In this document: positions 36,915 to 46,522 of the stretch, piece by piece
Position numbering within the stretch: position 1 is the stretch's first letter
How the letters are laid out: every line of letters starts with the position of its first letter
Source: Burkholderia stabilis
GTDB lineage: Bacteria; Pseudomonadota; Gammaproteobacteria; Burkholderiales; Burkholderiaceae
NCBI RefSeq assembly: GCF_001742165.1
Contig: NZ_CP016443.1
Location: forward strand, 1,116,001-1,180,000
Reading direction: 5' to 3'
DNA: 64,000 nucleotides
Program-made: the position numbers and the translations under genes
Notes under the pieces: generated by a model
Told to the model about the DNA's origin: nothing
Seen by the model: the letters and a program-made list of their open reading frames with translations, nothing else
The model's database searches: none

Positions 36915-37501
36915 TCGTGGAGCTCCCTTCTAAAAAGAGGCAGGTCTCGCGACCTTGTTCATAAACGGTCTTCAACCGCCCGGGAGCGCCATCGGTCCTG
37001 CTGGCCGCGCCCGGATAGTTGCCCGTTTGGGAACCGTGAGTATAGGGGTGTACCCTAGGGGAGCGATCCGCAAATAAAGAAATAAGCTTTTCCAGAACTA
37101 GAAATAATGAAAGTAGGGCCGCGTTATAAGTATTTGTTTTGATGCTTGTTTTTGACTTCTTGACGACGGCTTTTTGGAGCCTCCCATCGCACCATTCTTA
37201 CATGTCATCGTCTTGACGGTTGCATAGAAACAACAAACGGATTCGATTGGGCACCCTCGAATCGGCAATTTTTACTCAGTTTAGTCTCAAATACCAGGCT
37301 CTCGCCGTCTAAAACGTGTCGGCCGGTCAGTAAACAACGCACGACATCCGTGAAGCGGGTCATGTCCACCCGCCGGCAGGGCCGGCAACGGCGGCCTGCG
37401 GCTGCCGTGACACGCGGTAACAGCCTTAACCGCTCGCGTAACCCGGTCGGCGCACCGGCAGGCTAATGTAAGGCGGCCTCGAATACAGAACAGGACACGC
37501 C
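36915..37501. other. AT-rich regulatory region upstream of the porin
   Basis: About 590 bases without a gene. The part from 37060 to 37300 is the most AT-rich of the window (for example AAATAAAGAAATAAGC and TATTTGTTTTGATGC). This is consistent with a strong porin promoter and nucleoid-protein or OmpR-type binding. No ORF is supported. Confidence 0.55.
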
Positions 37502-37873
37502 ATGAATCGACGCTCGTTGTTGCGCGCCATCGGACTGACCGCCGCCTTTGCCGGCACCGGCTGGCTGCGCGCCGCCTCGGCTCAGCCCGCACCGCCCGTC
37601 TATCGGCCGTCCGGCCCGAATCGCGTGCCCGGCGGGCCGCCTTATGCCGACCGCCCGGGCTTCGGACCGCCGGCGGCCCGGCACGATCGCCGTCCGCCGC
37701 CGCCTCGGCCGCACGGCTATATATGGACCGACGGCTACTGGAGCTGGCAGCGCGGCCGCTATATATGGGTGTCCGGCCGCTGGGTCGCACGGCGCCCCGG
37801 GCGGCGGTGGGTACCCGGCTACTGGCGTCGCCAGGGGCACGTGTGGATCTACGTCGACGGTTCGTGGCGATAG
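37502..37873 (+). CDS. Exported YXWGXW-type repeat protein
   Basis: A 123-residue protein with a twin-arginine-looking signal (MNRRSLLRAIGLTAAFAGTGW) and a proline-rich middle. Three aromatic repeats follow: YIWTDGYWSWQRGRYIWVSG, RWVPGYWRRQGHVW and IYVDGSW. This matches the YXWGXW-repeat family of small secreted or envelope proteins of unknown role. The gene is single; no terminator is obvious after it. Confidence 0.8.
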   Translation: MNRRSLLRAIGLTAAFAGTGWLRAASAQPAPPVYRPSGPNRVPGGPPYADRPGFGPPAARHDRRPPPPRPHGYIWTDGYWSWQRGRYIWVSGRWVARRPGRRWVPGYWRRQGHVWIYVDGSWR

Positions 37874-38374
37874 ACAACCAACCGGCTCCGGCCCGTGGAG
37901 GGGCCGGAGCCGGTCCGGGCGCGAATCCGCACCGCGCCCCGGCCGCGGAATCCTGGCGAGCGGCACGCGTGCCCCGCAAATCCCGCACATCCCGCACATT
38001 CGGCCCTTCTCCGGCGCGCCCCCGGCCGCGATACCGATACTCGTGCTCCATCCGATCGGACAACGTCGGTAATCGACACGGCCGCCTCTTTGCGGTCTCG
38101 TCATCCTGCACCGCGCGAATTCCTGCTGTCCTCTTGTCGCGCCCCATACAACAGAAGACGCCATGTTTCGGTCGCGCCGACGCTGGCCGTCGACTTGGGT
38201 GTCGCGTCGCACACGCGTTGCTGTATTTGCGACGAACGCGGCAGCGTATCGTCAAGCCGTCCACCTGGACGAGGCCCTTCGGATAACGAACATCCGATGC
38301 CGAGCCGACATACGTCGCCAAGCCGAGCCGTCGGCAACACACCACCCTTCAAAGGAACTGAGCCAGCGCGCCGC
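37874..38374. other. Intergenic region after the YXWGXW protein
   Basis: About 500 bases. Short frames on both strands lack ribosome-binding sites and look like chance. I see no RNA gene or repeat. Confidence 0.5.
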
Positions 38375-38761
38375 TCAGCGGCCACCGCCCTCCAGCTCCC
38401 GCGCTCGACGGCGCGCGGCGCAGATCGCGCGATGATGTTCGTCGGCCCACCGGATCATCGCGTGCATCGGCGTCAGGAACGAACGCCCGAGGTCGGTCAG
38501 CGCATATTCGACACGCGGCGGCACCTCGGCGAACAGCGTGCGGCTGACGAAACCGTCCTGCTCGAGCCGCTTCAGCGTGCGCGACAGCATCTGCTTCGAC
38601 ACATCGCCAATCGCACGGCCCAGTTCGTTGAAGCGCATCGTCCCGCCGGACAGCGCTTCGAGCACGAGCAGGCTCCACTGGTCGCCGATGCGGTCGAGCA
38701 CATCGCGGATCGGGCACGGCTGATCGAGTTCGACGATTTCGTCGGCGGAGGGCAACGGCAT
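38375..38761 (-). CDS. HxlR-family transcriptional regulator
   Basis: A 128-residue winged-helix regulator from ATG 38761. HxlR hallmarks are QPCPIRDVLDRIGDQWSLLVLEALSGGTMRFNELGRAIGDVSKQMLSRTLKRLEQDGFVSR and VPPRVEYALTDLGRSF. The cysteine in CPIRD is the usual candidate redox or electrophile sensor of the family. It is divergent from the SnoaL-like gene, and a perfect palindrome lies 31 bases upstream of its start, suggesting autoregulation and control of the neighbour. Confidence 0.88.
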   Translation of the reverse strand: MPLPSADEIVELDQPCPIRDVLDRIGDQWSLLVLEALSGGTMRFNELGRAIGDVSKQMLSRTLKRLEQDGFVSRTLFAEVPPRVEYALTDLGRSFLTPMHAMIRWADEHHRAICAARRRARELEGGGR

Positions 38762-38791
38762 GACGGGATTCTCTTTCACGGACAATGCATG

Positions 38792-38826
38792 GTCAGCGCG
38801 GTGTGACCTGTTCACACCGCGCTGAC
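38792..38826. promoter_or_regulatory. Perfect palindrome, probable HxlR operator
   Basis: The arms GTCAGCGCGGTGTGA (38792-38806) and TCACACCGCGCTGAC (38812-38826) are exact inverted repeats 15 bp long around CCTGT. With no T-run it is not a terminator. It lies between the divergent HxlR and SnoaL-like genes. Confidence 0.7.
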
Positions 38827-39096
38827 TTCTTGTGACGGGTTCGCGGCAACTGTACCATTCGATCGGCCCGGCAGCCGCCCGGATTCGCCAGTTCAACGAA
38901 ACATGACGATGCCGCGCGGCCTCGCACCATCGGCAGCGCTGACGGCATGCGTTTCGCGCCGATCCCTTCGCATCGACGCGCAATGCGTGCTCGCAGCCAC
39001 GCGCACATGTGCCGCCGGTCACCGCGACCGACCGGTGCAGCCCGCAGCCGTGTATCGCACATCAGTCCACGAAACGTCAGACAAGGAAAACGCTAC

Positions 39097-39573
39097 ATGT
39101 CATCGCTCCGCTCCCCCGTTCGCGCCGTTGCCGCGCTCGTCCTGCTGGCCGCGTCGACGGCCGCGCTGGCCGCCGGCCCGGCCACGCGCGACCTGGCCGC
39201 CGAGGAAGCCAACCGCCAGCTCGTGCTGACGTTCTACGACCGCTTCTTCAACAAGCATGAAGCGGTCGAAGCCGCCGCCGTCGTCGCGGACGACTACAAG
39301 CAGCACAACCCGCACGTGCCGGACGGCAAGAAGCCGTTCGTGTCGTATTTCGTCGGCGCCTTCCAGAAGAACCCGGCATCGCGGGCGCGCATCGTCCGCA
39401 GCGCGACCGACGGCGACCTCGTGTACCTGCACGTGCATGCGACCGAGCGTCCGGGCGATCGCGGCGAAGCGATCGTCGATATCTTCCGCGTGAAGGACGG
39501 CAAGATCGTCGAGCACTGGGACGTGATCCAGCCGGTGCCCGAAACGTCCGCGAACCGGAACACGATGTTCTGA
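39097..39573 (+). CDS. Exported SnoaL-like (NTF2-fold) protein
   Basis: A 158-residue protein from ATG 39097, with a signal peptide (VRAVAALVLLAASTAALAAG). The SnoaL/NTF2-like domain reads NRQLVLTFYDRFFNKHEAVEAAAVVADDYKQHNPHVPDGKKPFVSYFVGAFQ, GDLVYLHVHATERPGD and VDIFRVKDGKIVEHWDVIQPVPE. The family includes polyketide cyclases and many uncharacterised enzymes. Its position opposite the HxlR gene across a palindrome suggests it is a target of that regulator. Confidence 0.85.
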   Translation: MSSLRSPVRAVAALVLLAASTAALAAGPATRDLAAEEANRQLVLTFYDRFFNKHEAVEAAAVVADDYKQHNPHVPDGKKPFVSYFVGAFQKNPASRARIVRSATDGDLVYLHVHATERPGDRGEAIVDIFRVKDGKIVEHWDVIQPVPETSANRNTMF

Positions 39574-39808
39574 CGCACGGGCCGGCAAGCGGCATCCGAC
39601 GACGCGCGCCGTGCGCCGGTCGTCGACGGCAATCCGCCGTGTCGCCCGCCCGCATGGATGCCCGGTCGCGGCGAAGTCCCCTACAATCGTAGCTTCGCCG
39701 CCGCGCCGGCCGCGGGCCCGCATGACCGCACGCCGCCGCCTGCCAAGCGCGCCGCCGCACGCGAAACCCGGCCGGCGCGGGCGGCCGTTCGCGAAGACGG
39801 TGTCAACG

Positions 39809-40624
39809 ATGAGCCCCGCCCACATTTCCCTGAGCAACGCCGGCGACCTGGTCGCCAGCCTCGGCAGTCCGCAGTTTCCCGCCCGGCTTTGGGCGTGGCT
39901 GCGCGAAACCGTCGACCCGCAATCCCATTACTGCGTCGCGATGCGTTACCGGCGCGATACGCCGTCGCAATCGGTCGACAACGTCGACGTGCTGTTCTTC
40001 GCCGGCGGCGACGATCCCGACGGCACCCGCCATGCGCTCGATCTGTATACACAGGGCGACTGGCGCACCGATACGCTGCTTCCGCATATCGAGCGCGCGA
40101 CCGACTCGCAGCTCGTGTTCTCGTGCAACGAAGACATCGACACGGCGACCGAATACGGCCGCCAATTTGCGCTCGGCGAGCTCGGCGAAGACTGCACGCT
40201 GCTCGGCAGCGAGCGCGACTACGTCTATGCGTTCTCGCTGTTCCGCCGGCGCGGCCAGCCGTCCTACACGCTGGCCGAACTGGCCTTGCTGCGGCAGCTC
40301 GGCGATTTCGTGCTGCCGCTGCTGATCCAGCATGCGCGGCTCGCCCGCCTGACGCCGCGCTCGGACGACGACGCGTTGCTGCAGCGCTTCGAACAGCGGC
40401 TGTCGGCCAGCGGCGCGGCGCTGTCGCAGCGCGAGCGGCTCGTCTGCCGCGCCGTGCTGCAAGGCCGGCCCGTCCCGCAGATCGCCGATACGCTCGCGCT
40501 CAAGCCCAGCAGCGTGCGCACCTATCTCGGGCGCGCGCTCGCGAAGCTCGGCGTTGCGAACCGGGCCGGGCTCTTCGCGTGGTGCGTGACCGAAGAGGAA
40601 ACGCCGGAAGCCCGCAGCCGGTAG
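39809..40624 (+). CDS. LuxR-family (HTH) transcriptional regulator
   Basis: A 271-residue protein from ATG 39809. The first 180 or so residues form an unassigned sensory domain (PQFPARLWAWLRETVDPQSHYCVAMRYRR; LYTQGDWRTDTLLPHIER). The C-terminal LuxR HTH is LSQRERLVCRAVLQGRPVPQIADTLALKPSSVRTYLGRALAKLGVANRAGLFAW. It lacks the Trp/Tyr/Asp set of homoserine-lactone receptors, so it is not an obvious quorum sensor. It may control the amidohydrolase gene 415 bases downstream. Confidence 0.8.
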   Translation: MSPAHISLSNAGDLVASLGSPQFPARLWAWLRETVDPQSHYCVAMRYRRDTPSQSVDNVDVLFFAGGDDPDGTRHALDLYTQGDWRTDTLLPHIERATDSQLVFSCNEDIDTATEYGRQFALGELGEDCTLLGSERDYVYAFSLFRRRGQPSYTLAELALLRQLGDFVLPLLIQHARLARLTPRSDDDALLQRFEQRLSASGAALSQRERLVCRAVLQGRPVPQIADTLALKPSSVRTYLGRALAKLGVANRAGLFAWCVTEEETPEARSR

Positions 40625-41039
40625 ATCACCCCGGCACATCGCCCTACCTCCCGCCGCCTTTGTCGCGCGTTGTCCTCAAAACGATGACAGACAGCCGGCC
40701 GCCCCGCTCCTAGTATCTGACTCACCCGGCGACAGGAACACGTCGGATGCCACGGAGACACCGAATGCCGAATACCGGATGGACGCCGGCCCGCGCGGCC
40801 GCACATGCGTCCCCCACCGATTTGCCGATCGGGAGCCGTCGGCGAAACCGGCATGACGCACCGCCCGTCGCGGCCGGCGGTGACCGCGGCACGACGCCGT
40901 CGCATCCGGCGCGCAGCGCCGGTACGTAACGCCCCGCACCCCATTCCAACCCGACCGGGTTCACGCGACCGGACGAGCCAGACGGCCCGCCCGCCGGACG
41001 CGTGCGCCCGTCGACACGCCCCCTATCCGGAGGAGACAC
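40625..41039. other. Intergenic region upstream of the amidohydrolase gene
   Basis: About 415 bases. A frame at 40747-40929 has arginine/proline-rich composition and no ribosome-binding site, and I reject it. CCGGAGGAGA just before 41040 is the ribosome-binding site of the next gene. Confidence 0.5.
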
Positions 41040-42665
41040 ATGCAACACGCCGACACCGTCTATCTGAACGGCCTGCTTTACACGGGCGACGCGCAGCGCC
41101 GCTTCGCGCAGGCGCTCGCCACGAAGGACGGCAAGATCGTCGCGGTCGGCCGCGACGACGACATCCGCCCGCTCGCCGGCCCCGCCACTCGCATGGTCGA
41201 CCTCGCCGGCCGGCTGATGCTGCCGGGCCTCATCGACGGCCACGTGCACCCGCTCGAAGGCCACCAGATCCTCGGCGACTTCGACCTGTCCGGCATCAAC
41301 GACCCCGACGCGATCCTGCAGCGCATCCGCGCGTGCGCCGACGCGACGCCGAACGAGCCGTGGGTCTACCTCGGCGGCGCCAATCTCGCCGCGTTCGGCG
41401 CCTACCCGACCCGCGAACTGCTCGACCGGATCGTGCCCGACCGGCCGCTGCTCGTGGTCGGCTTCGACGTGCACAGCGGCTGCCTCAACACGAAGGGGCT
41501 CGAAGCAGCCGGCATCAAGGCCGATACGCCCGACCCATCGGGCGGCGTCTACGAGCGCGATGCGTCGGGCGCGCCGAACGGCGTCGTGCACGAAGCGGCG
41601 TTCTATCGCGTCTGCCCGATCATTCCGCAACTGAGCCCGGCCGGCTATCCGAAGTCGCTCGCGAAAGCGCACACGATGGCGCACGGCTACGGCATCACGG
41701 GCTGGTTCGACGCGCGCGTCGAGGAAGCCGAGCTCAAGGCATACGCCGCGGCGCAGCGCGCCGGCACGCTGAAGGCGTACATGAGCGCGGGCCTCTATGC
41801 GAACCCGCGCCGCGATCCGCGCGAGCAGGTCGAGCGTTTTGTCGGATGGCGTCAGGAATACGAGCGCGACAACCTGCGCCTGCATACGGTGAAGATCTTC
41901 GTCGACGGCGTGCCGGAATCGAAAACCGCCGCGCTGCTCGAGCCGTACGCCGGCACCGACGACTGCGGCCTCGCGCTGTGGAGCCAGGACGCGCTGAACG
42001 AGATCTGCCTGCTCGCCGATACGGCCGGCTTCGACCTGCACTTCCATACGCTCGCCGACCGCGCGGTGCGCATGACGCTCGACGCGCTCGAATACGTGCA
42101 GCGCCGTAACGGCATGCGTGACCGGCGCGCGCAGCTCGCGCACCTGCAGCTCGTCGATCCGGCCGACATGAGCCGCTTCAACCGGCTCGGCGCGATCGCG
42201 AGCGTGCAGACGTTGTGGACGGCCGCGCGCGAAGAACAGCAGCAGCTCTATCGCGACCTGCTCGGCGACGAGCGCGCCGCGCGCAATTACCCGTTCCGCA
42301 GCATGCGCAACGCGGGCGTGATGCTCGCGGCCGGTTCCGACTGGTCGGTCAGCACGATGGACCCGATGCAGATCATCCAGACCGGCGTCACGCACCTGCT
42401 GATCGACCAGCCCGACAGCCCGCCGTGGAATCCGCACGAGCGCCTCGACCTGCTGACGATGCTCGAGGCCTATACGGTGAACACCGCCTATGCGCTGCGC
42501 TTCGACGACTGCACGGGCTCGCTCGAAGCGGGCAAGGACGCGAGCTTCGCGATCTTCGATCGCAATCCGTTCGCGCACCCGGTCGAGACGTTCGCGCAAA
42601 CCCGCGTGATCGAGACGAGCTTCCGCGGTGAAGTCGTGTACGCCGCGCCGGGCTGGGCCGACTGA
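41040..42665 (+). CDS. Amidohydrolase, YtcJ/NfdA-like
   Basis: A 541-residue metal-dependent hydrolase. It has the N-terminal beta-sandwich (ADTVYLNGLLYTGDAQRRFAQALATKDGKIVAVG), the metal motif MLPGLIDGHVHP, the long mobile lid region of the YtcJ subgroup, HFHTLADRAVRMTLDALE, RAQLAHLQLVDPADMSRF, AAGSDWSVSTMDPM and the closing LEAGKDASFAIFDRNPF. Family members hydrolyse N-acyl or formyl amides. The convergent neighbour is an isochorismatase-like amidase and transporters follow, so a role in degrading an amide or cyclic amide is likely. The substrate is unknown. Confidence 0.85.
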   Translation: MQHADTVYLNGLLYTGDAQRRFAQALATKDGKIVAVGRDDDIRPLAGPATRMVDLAGRLMLPGLIDGHVHPLEGHQILGDFDLSGINDPDAILQRIRACADATPNEPWVYLGGANLAAFGAYPTRELLDRIVPDRPLLVVGFDVHSGCLNTKGLEAAGIKADTPDPSGGVYERDASGAPNGVVHEAAFYRVCPIIPQLSPAGYPKSLAKAHTMAHGYGITGWFDARVEEAELKAYAAAQRAGTLKAYMSAGLYANPRRDPREQVERFVGWRQEYERDNLRLHTVKIFVDGVPESKTAALLEPYAGTDDCGLALWSQDALNEICLLADTAGFDLHFHTLADRAVRMTLDALEYVQRRNGMRDRRAQLAHLQLVDPADMSRFNRLGAIASVQTLWTAAREEQQQLYRDLLGDERAARNYPFRSMRNAGVMLAAGSDWSVSTMDPMQIIQTGVTHLLIDQPDSPPWNPHERLDLLTMLEAYTVNTAYALRFDDCTGSLEAGKDASFAIFDRNPFAHPVETFAQTRVIETSFRGEVVYAAPGWAD

Positions 42666-42690
42666 CGTCGAAGCGCACGCCGGGCGGCCG

Positions 42691-43302
42691 TCAGGCGACG
42701 TCGAGCGCCAGCACCTGCGCGGTCGTCAGCACATCGCCGAACGTGTCCGACAGCGCGGCCAGCGTCGCGCGATGGAGGTCGCGGTGCGGCACCGTGCCGC
42801 CGTCTGCGACATCGAGGTCGCGCGTCGCGCATGCGTCGTCGACGACGATCACAGCATAGCCGAGCGGCACCGCATCACGTGCCGCGCCGGCGACGCACGC
42901 GTGCGTCATCAGGCCCGTGACGATCAGCGTGTCGATGCCGCCCGCTTTCAGGCGCGCGTCGAGGTCGGTGGTCGGGAACACGCTCACCGACGTCTTCTTC
43001 ACCACCGCGTGATGCGGCGCCGGCTGCAAATCCGCGTGGAAACGGAAGCCGTCGCTGCCGTCGGCGAAGATCGGGCTGTCGGCGGTATCGACGTGCTGGA
43101 CGTGAAACACCGGAATGCCCGCGCGGTCGGCGAACGCGATCACGCGCTGCGCGTTGCCGAGCGCGCGCGGCCCTTCCGGAATCGGCAGCCGGCCGCTGAA
43201 ATATTCATTCTGGAAATCGATCACCAGCAGTGCGGTGCGGGCGGCGGCGATCGACGTCGGCGCCGTCGCGCCGGCCAGGGTACGGATGGTCGGATGTTGC
43301 AT
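42691..43302 (-). CDS. Isochorismatase-like cysteine hydrolase
   Basis: A 203-residue protein from ATG 43302. The Asp-Lys-Cys triad is visible: LLVIDFQNEYF (Asp), HAVVKKTSVSVF (Lys) and VTGLMTHACVAGAARDA (Cys). The family includes nicotinamidases, N-carbamoylsarcosine amidases and biuret hydrolases. The upstream MFS gene reads in the same direction with a 185-base gap. Likely a cytoplasmic amidase working with the adjacent amidohydrolase. Confidence 0.87.
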   Translation of the reverse strand: MQHPTIRTLAGATAPTSIAAARTALLVIDFQNEYFSGRLPIPEGPRALGNAQRVIAFADRAGIPVFHVQHVDTADSPIFADGSDGFRFHADLQPAPHHAVVKKTSVSVFPTTDLDARLKAGGIDTLIVTGLMTHACVAGAARDAVPLGYAVIVVDDACATRDLDVADGGTVPHRDLHRATLAALSDTFGDVLTTAQVLALDVA

Positions 43303-43487
43303 GGGTCGTTCTCTACTCCAGGTTGGCACATCGAACGGAACGGCGGGCCGGCCCTGCCGGCGCCGCCGGACGCGGCCTGGCGCTTCCAGCACCGCGAGAC
43401 GCCAGTGTCGGGCCACGCGGCTTCGCGCGACAGCGGCACGCGGGACAACGTCCGACAGGATCGGGCCAACCCGCTCGACCGCCCACG

Positions 43488-44738
43488 CTACGACAGCGCG
43501 GGCGTACGCGCGCCCGGCTGCGTGCGCCCGTACGCGACCATCATCACGAAGCTGAGCAGGAAGCCCGCGCCGCCGATCAGCAGCAGGCCGATCTCGCCGA
43601 ATACGGGCAGCAGGTTCGTCAGCGCGCCCGTCACGACCCACGCGACGGCCATCACCGAACCCGCGACGCCGAGCGCCCAGCCCTGCCGGTCTTCGCTGAC
43701 GGCGTCGGAGAACGCCGTATACATCGTCGTATGCGCAACCATGTCGAAGCAGCCGACGACCATCGCTAGCGCCCACAGTACGGGCTCCTGCGGGAACAGC
43801 GCGGACAGCACCTGCCCGAGCCCGGCGACGAGCAGGCCCGTCTTCGCGATGTCGATCACGCGCCACACGCGCAGCATCAGCCGCACGACGAACAGCAGGC
43901 CGAACACGAAGCAGATCCCGATCACGCCGCTGAACAGCCCGAGCCGCGCGCTCGTATAGCCGAACTTCGCCTGCAACAGCAGCATGATGGTCTGCAGGTA
44001 GAGCCCGTAGCCGACCTGCATCAGGAAGAACACCACCGACAGGAACGCGACGTTGCGCTGGCGTGCGGCCTCCCAGATGATCCGCAGCGGCAGCAGCGGA
44101 TCGATGCGCGTGTCGCCGCGCGGTGCGGCCGAGTCGCGGTACGACGCCCAGGTCCAGAACGCGCACGCCAGCGACAGCGCGGCGACGAGCACGAACGGCG
44201 TGCCGTAGTCGAACAGCGGCGAGATCGTCCGGTCGGACGTGACGCCGCCGAGCACGGGGCCGACGATCACGCCCGCGCTGAACGCGAGCGACATGATGCT
44301 CATGTTGTACGCCTTGTTCTCCGGCGTGCTCAGGTCGGTGATCGCCGCCTGCGCGATGCCCTGGCAGCCGGCCATGAGGCCGGTCAGCCCGCGGCCCGCC
44401 AGCAGCAGCGCGACGCTCGCGTGCCACGCGCCGGCCGCCATCATCGCGTAGCCGGCCGCGAGGCCGAGCACGCACAGCAGCAGGATCCTGCGGCGGCCGT
44501 AGCGATCGGACAACTCGCCCATCAGCGACGAGCCGAAGAACATGCACAGCGGGTAGATCCCGTAGCCGAGACCGAGGTAGAAATTGCGCGCGTGCGCGCC
44601 GGCGTCGGCCGGCAGGATGCCCGCGTGCGGATCGCTGAAGATCGCGGACATCATCGGATAGACGAGCCCGAACCCCATCGCGTCGATCGCGATGGCGAGC
44701 AAACAGGGGCCGAGCAGCTTGTAATCGAGCCGGGACAT
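43488..44738 (-). CDS. MFS transporter (drug/metabolite:H+ antiporter-like)
   Basis: A 416-residue protein from ATG 44738 (MSRLDYKLLGPCLLAIAIDAMGFGLVYP) with 12 hydrophobic segments. The MFS motif A-type loop is MGELSDRYGRRRILL and motif C-like GVIVGPVLGG lies in helix 5. There is no solute-binding partner. Gene context suggests uptake or export of the substrate of the amidohydrolase pair. Confidence 0.85.
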   Translation of the reverse strand: MSRLDYKLLGPCLLAIAIDAMGFGLVYPMMSAIFSDPHAGILPADAGAHARNFYLGLGYGIYPLCMFFGSSLMGELSDRYGRRRILLLCVLGLAAGYAMMAAGAWHASVALLLAGRGLTGLMAGCQGIAQAAITDLSTPENKAYNMSIMSLAFSAGVIVGPVLGGVTSDRTISPLFDYGTPFVLVAALSLACAFWTWASYRDSAAPRGDTRIDPLLPLRIIWEAARQRNVAFLSVVFFLMQVGYGLYLQTIMLLLQAKFGYTSARLGLFSGVIGICFVFGLLFVVRLMLRVWRVIDIAKTGLLVAGLGQVLSALFPQEPVLWALAMVVGCFDMVAHTTMYTAFSDAVSEDRQGWALGVAGSVMAVAWVVTGALTNLLPVFGEIGLLLIGGAGFLLSFVMMVAYGRTQPGARTPALS

Positions 44739-44895
44739 GGCGACCTTCCGGACAGAGTGGATGATCGCCCAAGCGTAATGACCGGACGGCCGCCGCGGTA
44801 GGCCGCCGCCCGCGATGCTCATCATCGGACGCACCGATACCCAGGATGCCGCCCGCGCCGATGGCTCGCCGGCGCGGGCATCAGGCCGCCGGCCG

Positions 44896-46210
44896 TTACT
44901 TGACGCTCAGCGGTTCGCCCTGAAACTGCCGGCGCGCGAGCACGCACGGCGCGCCGTCGTGCATGAACACGCTCGCGAGCAGCCCGAACGACGCCGCGAA
45001 CAGCACGTACCACGCGGGCGCGACGGGCGACCCGCTCGCGTGCGTCAGCCACGTGACGATGAACGGCGCGAAGCCGCCGAAGATCATCACCGCGACGTTG
45101 TACGCGAGCGCGATGCCGGTCGAACGCGAGCGCGTCGCGAACTGTTCGGCGAGCGTGGTCGGCGCGGGGCCGTAGCAGATCCCGATGATCGTGCAGATCA
45201 CCAGTTGCATCACCAGCAAGCGCCCAATGCTCGGCGCCGCGGCCAGCCACGAGAACAGCGGATAGGTGACCGTCAGCATCGCCAGCATGCCGGCGATCAG
45301 CACGGGCCGCCTGCCGATGCGGTCGGACACGATCGCGGCGACCGGAATCGTCACCGTCAGCAGCGCGACCGCCAGCATCTGCACCTTGAACACCTGGTCG
45401 AGCGGCAGCCCGAAGGTCTTGTGCACGAACGTCGGCATGTTGACGAGCATCACGTAGAACACGGCCGTGCCGGTGATCGTCTGCCCCATCGACACCAGCA
45501 CGCCGCGCAGGTTGTCGCGCAGCACGCGCGCCACGCTCGCCGGCGGCTCGACGGCCGACTTGCTCGCATCGATGAACGCCTCCGTCTCCTCCATGTGCCG
45601 GCGGATCCACAGGCCGACCGGCCCGATCAGCAGCCCGAGCGCGAACGGCACGCGCCAGCCCCAGCTGTGCAGCGCGGCATCCGACAGCGACTGCGTCGCC
45701 CACGCGCCCATCGCCGCGCCCGAGAACACCGCGAGGCACTGGCCGATCAGTTGCCACGACCCGTACAGGCCGCGCCGGTTCTCGGGCGCGCTCTCGACGA
45801 GGAACGCCGTCGCGCTCGCGTATTCGCCGCCGGTCGCGAAGCCCTGCAACAGCCGCGCGAGGACGATCAGGGCCGGCGCTACCGGGCCGATCGTCGCGTA
45901 CGACGGTGCGAACGTGATCAGCGCGATCGACAGCGTCATCAGGAGTGATGAGCTGCATCGCGGCCTTGCGGCCCTTGCGATCCGCATAGAGCCCGAGCAG
46001 GATGCCGCCCACCGGGCGCATGAAGAAGCCGACGCCGAACGTCGCGAGCGACATCAGCAGCGACGCGTACTGGCTCTCGGCGGGAAAGAACAGCCGCGCG
46101 ATGATGCCGGAGAAGAACCCGTAAACGATGAAGTCGTACCACTCGAGGGTATTGCCGACGACGGCGGCAACCACTTGCCGATGCCGCGTGTTCCGACGTG
46201 AGTCGTGCAT
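44896..46210 (-). pseudogene. MHS-family (MFS) metabolite:H+ symporter, frameshifted near 45945
   Basis: From ATG 46210 the protein begins MHDSRRNTRHRQVVAAVVGNTLEWYDFIVYGFFSG, the standard MHS opening (AxxGxxxEWYDF), with GGILLGLYADRKGRKAAMQLI. The frame then breaks at 45942-45950. The other frame continues LLMTLSIALITFAPSYATIG to the stop at 44896. A two-base loss (or one-base gain) explains it. Repaired length is about 438 residues, normal for shikimate/proline/citrate symporters. It is divergent from a LysR gene. Real inactivation and sequencing error are both possible. Confidence 0.82.
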
Positions 46211-46522
46211 GCTTATCTCCTGCAGTCTCGTGGTGCCGCACCGCATGCCGGCCGCCGTGCACGGCAGGCATGGGCGAACCGACCGTTCGCACGCTGGCCC
46301 GAGACAGGTAAAAGCAACCCTCTCGGCGCACGCACGACCGGCTTGAAACGATCATAGGGACGCCAAAAACCCGCATCAATTAACGCCCGCGGAAGAAACT
46401 TAGCCGGAGATTAAATGTTTCCGCAGCGCGCCTTTGCCCCGCGAAAAACCCGGTGATTCGCGCATTGTTGCGGCCCGGGTTCTGCGGCAGAATCGTCAGC
46501 TGCCCTTCCCGTCGCCTGGATC
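46211..46522. promoter_or_regulatory. Divergent promoter region between the MHS transporter and LysR genes
   Basis: About 310 bases. The part from 46340 to 46420 is lower in GC and probably holds the promoters. A LysR-type site is expected here but I cannot point to one with confidence. Confidence 0.4.

Noticed and set aside
40747..40929. 60-codon frame before the amidohydrolase
   Set aside because: It has low-complexity Arg/Pro composition, no ribosome-binding site and no family match.
42691..44772. A 693-residue protein covering the isochorismatase-like gene and the MFS region
   Set aside because: Only the last 203 residues show a protein family. The rest is the wrong frame of the MFS transporter.
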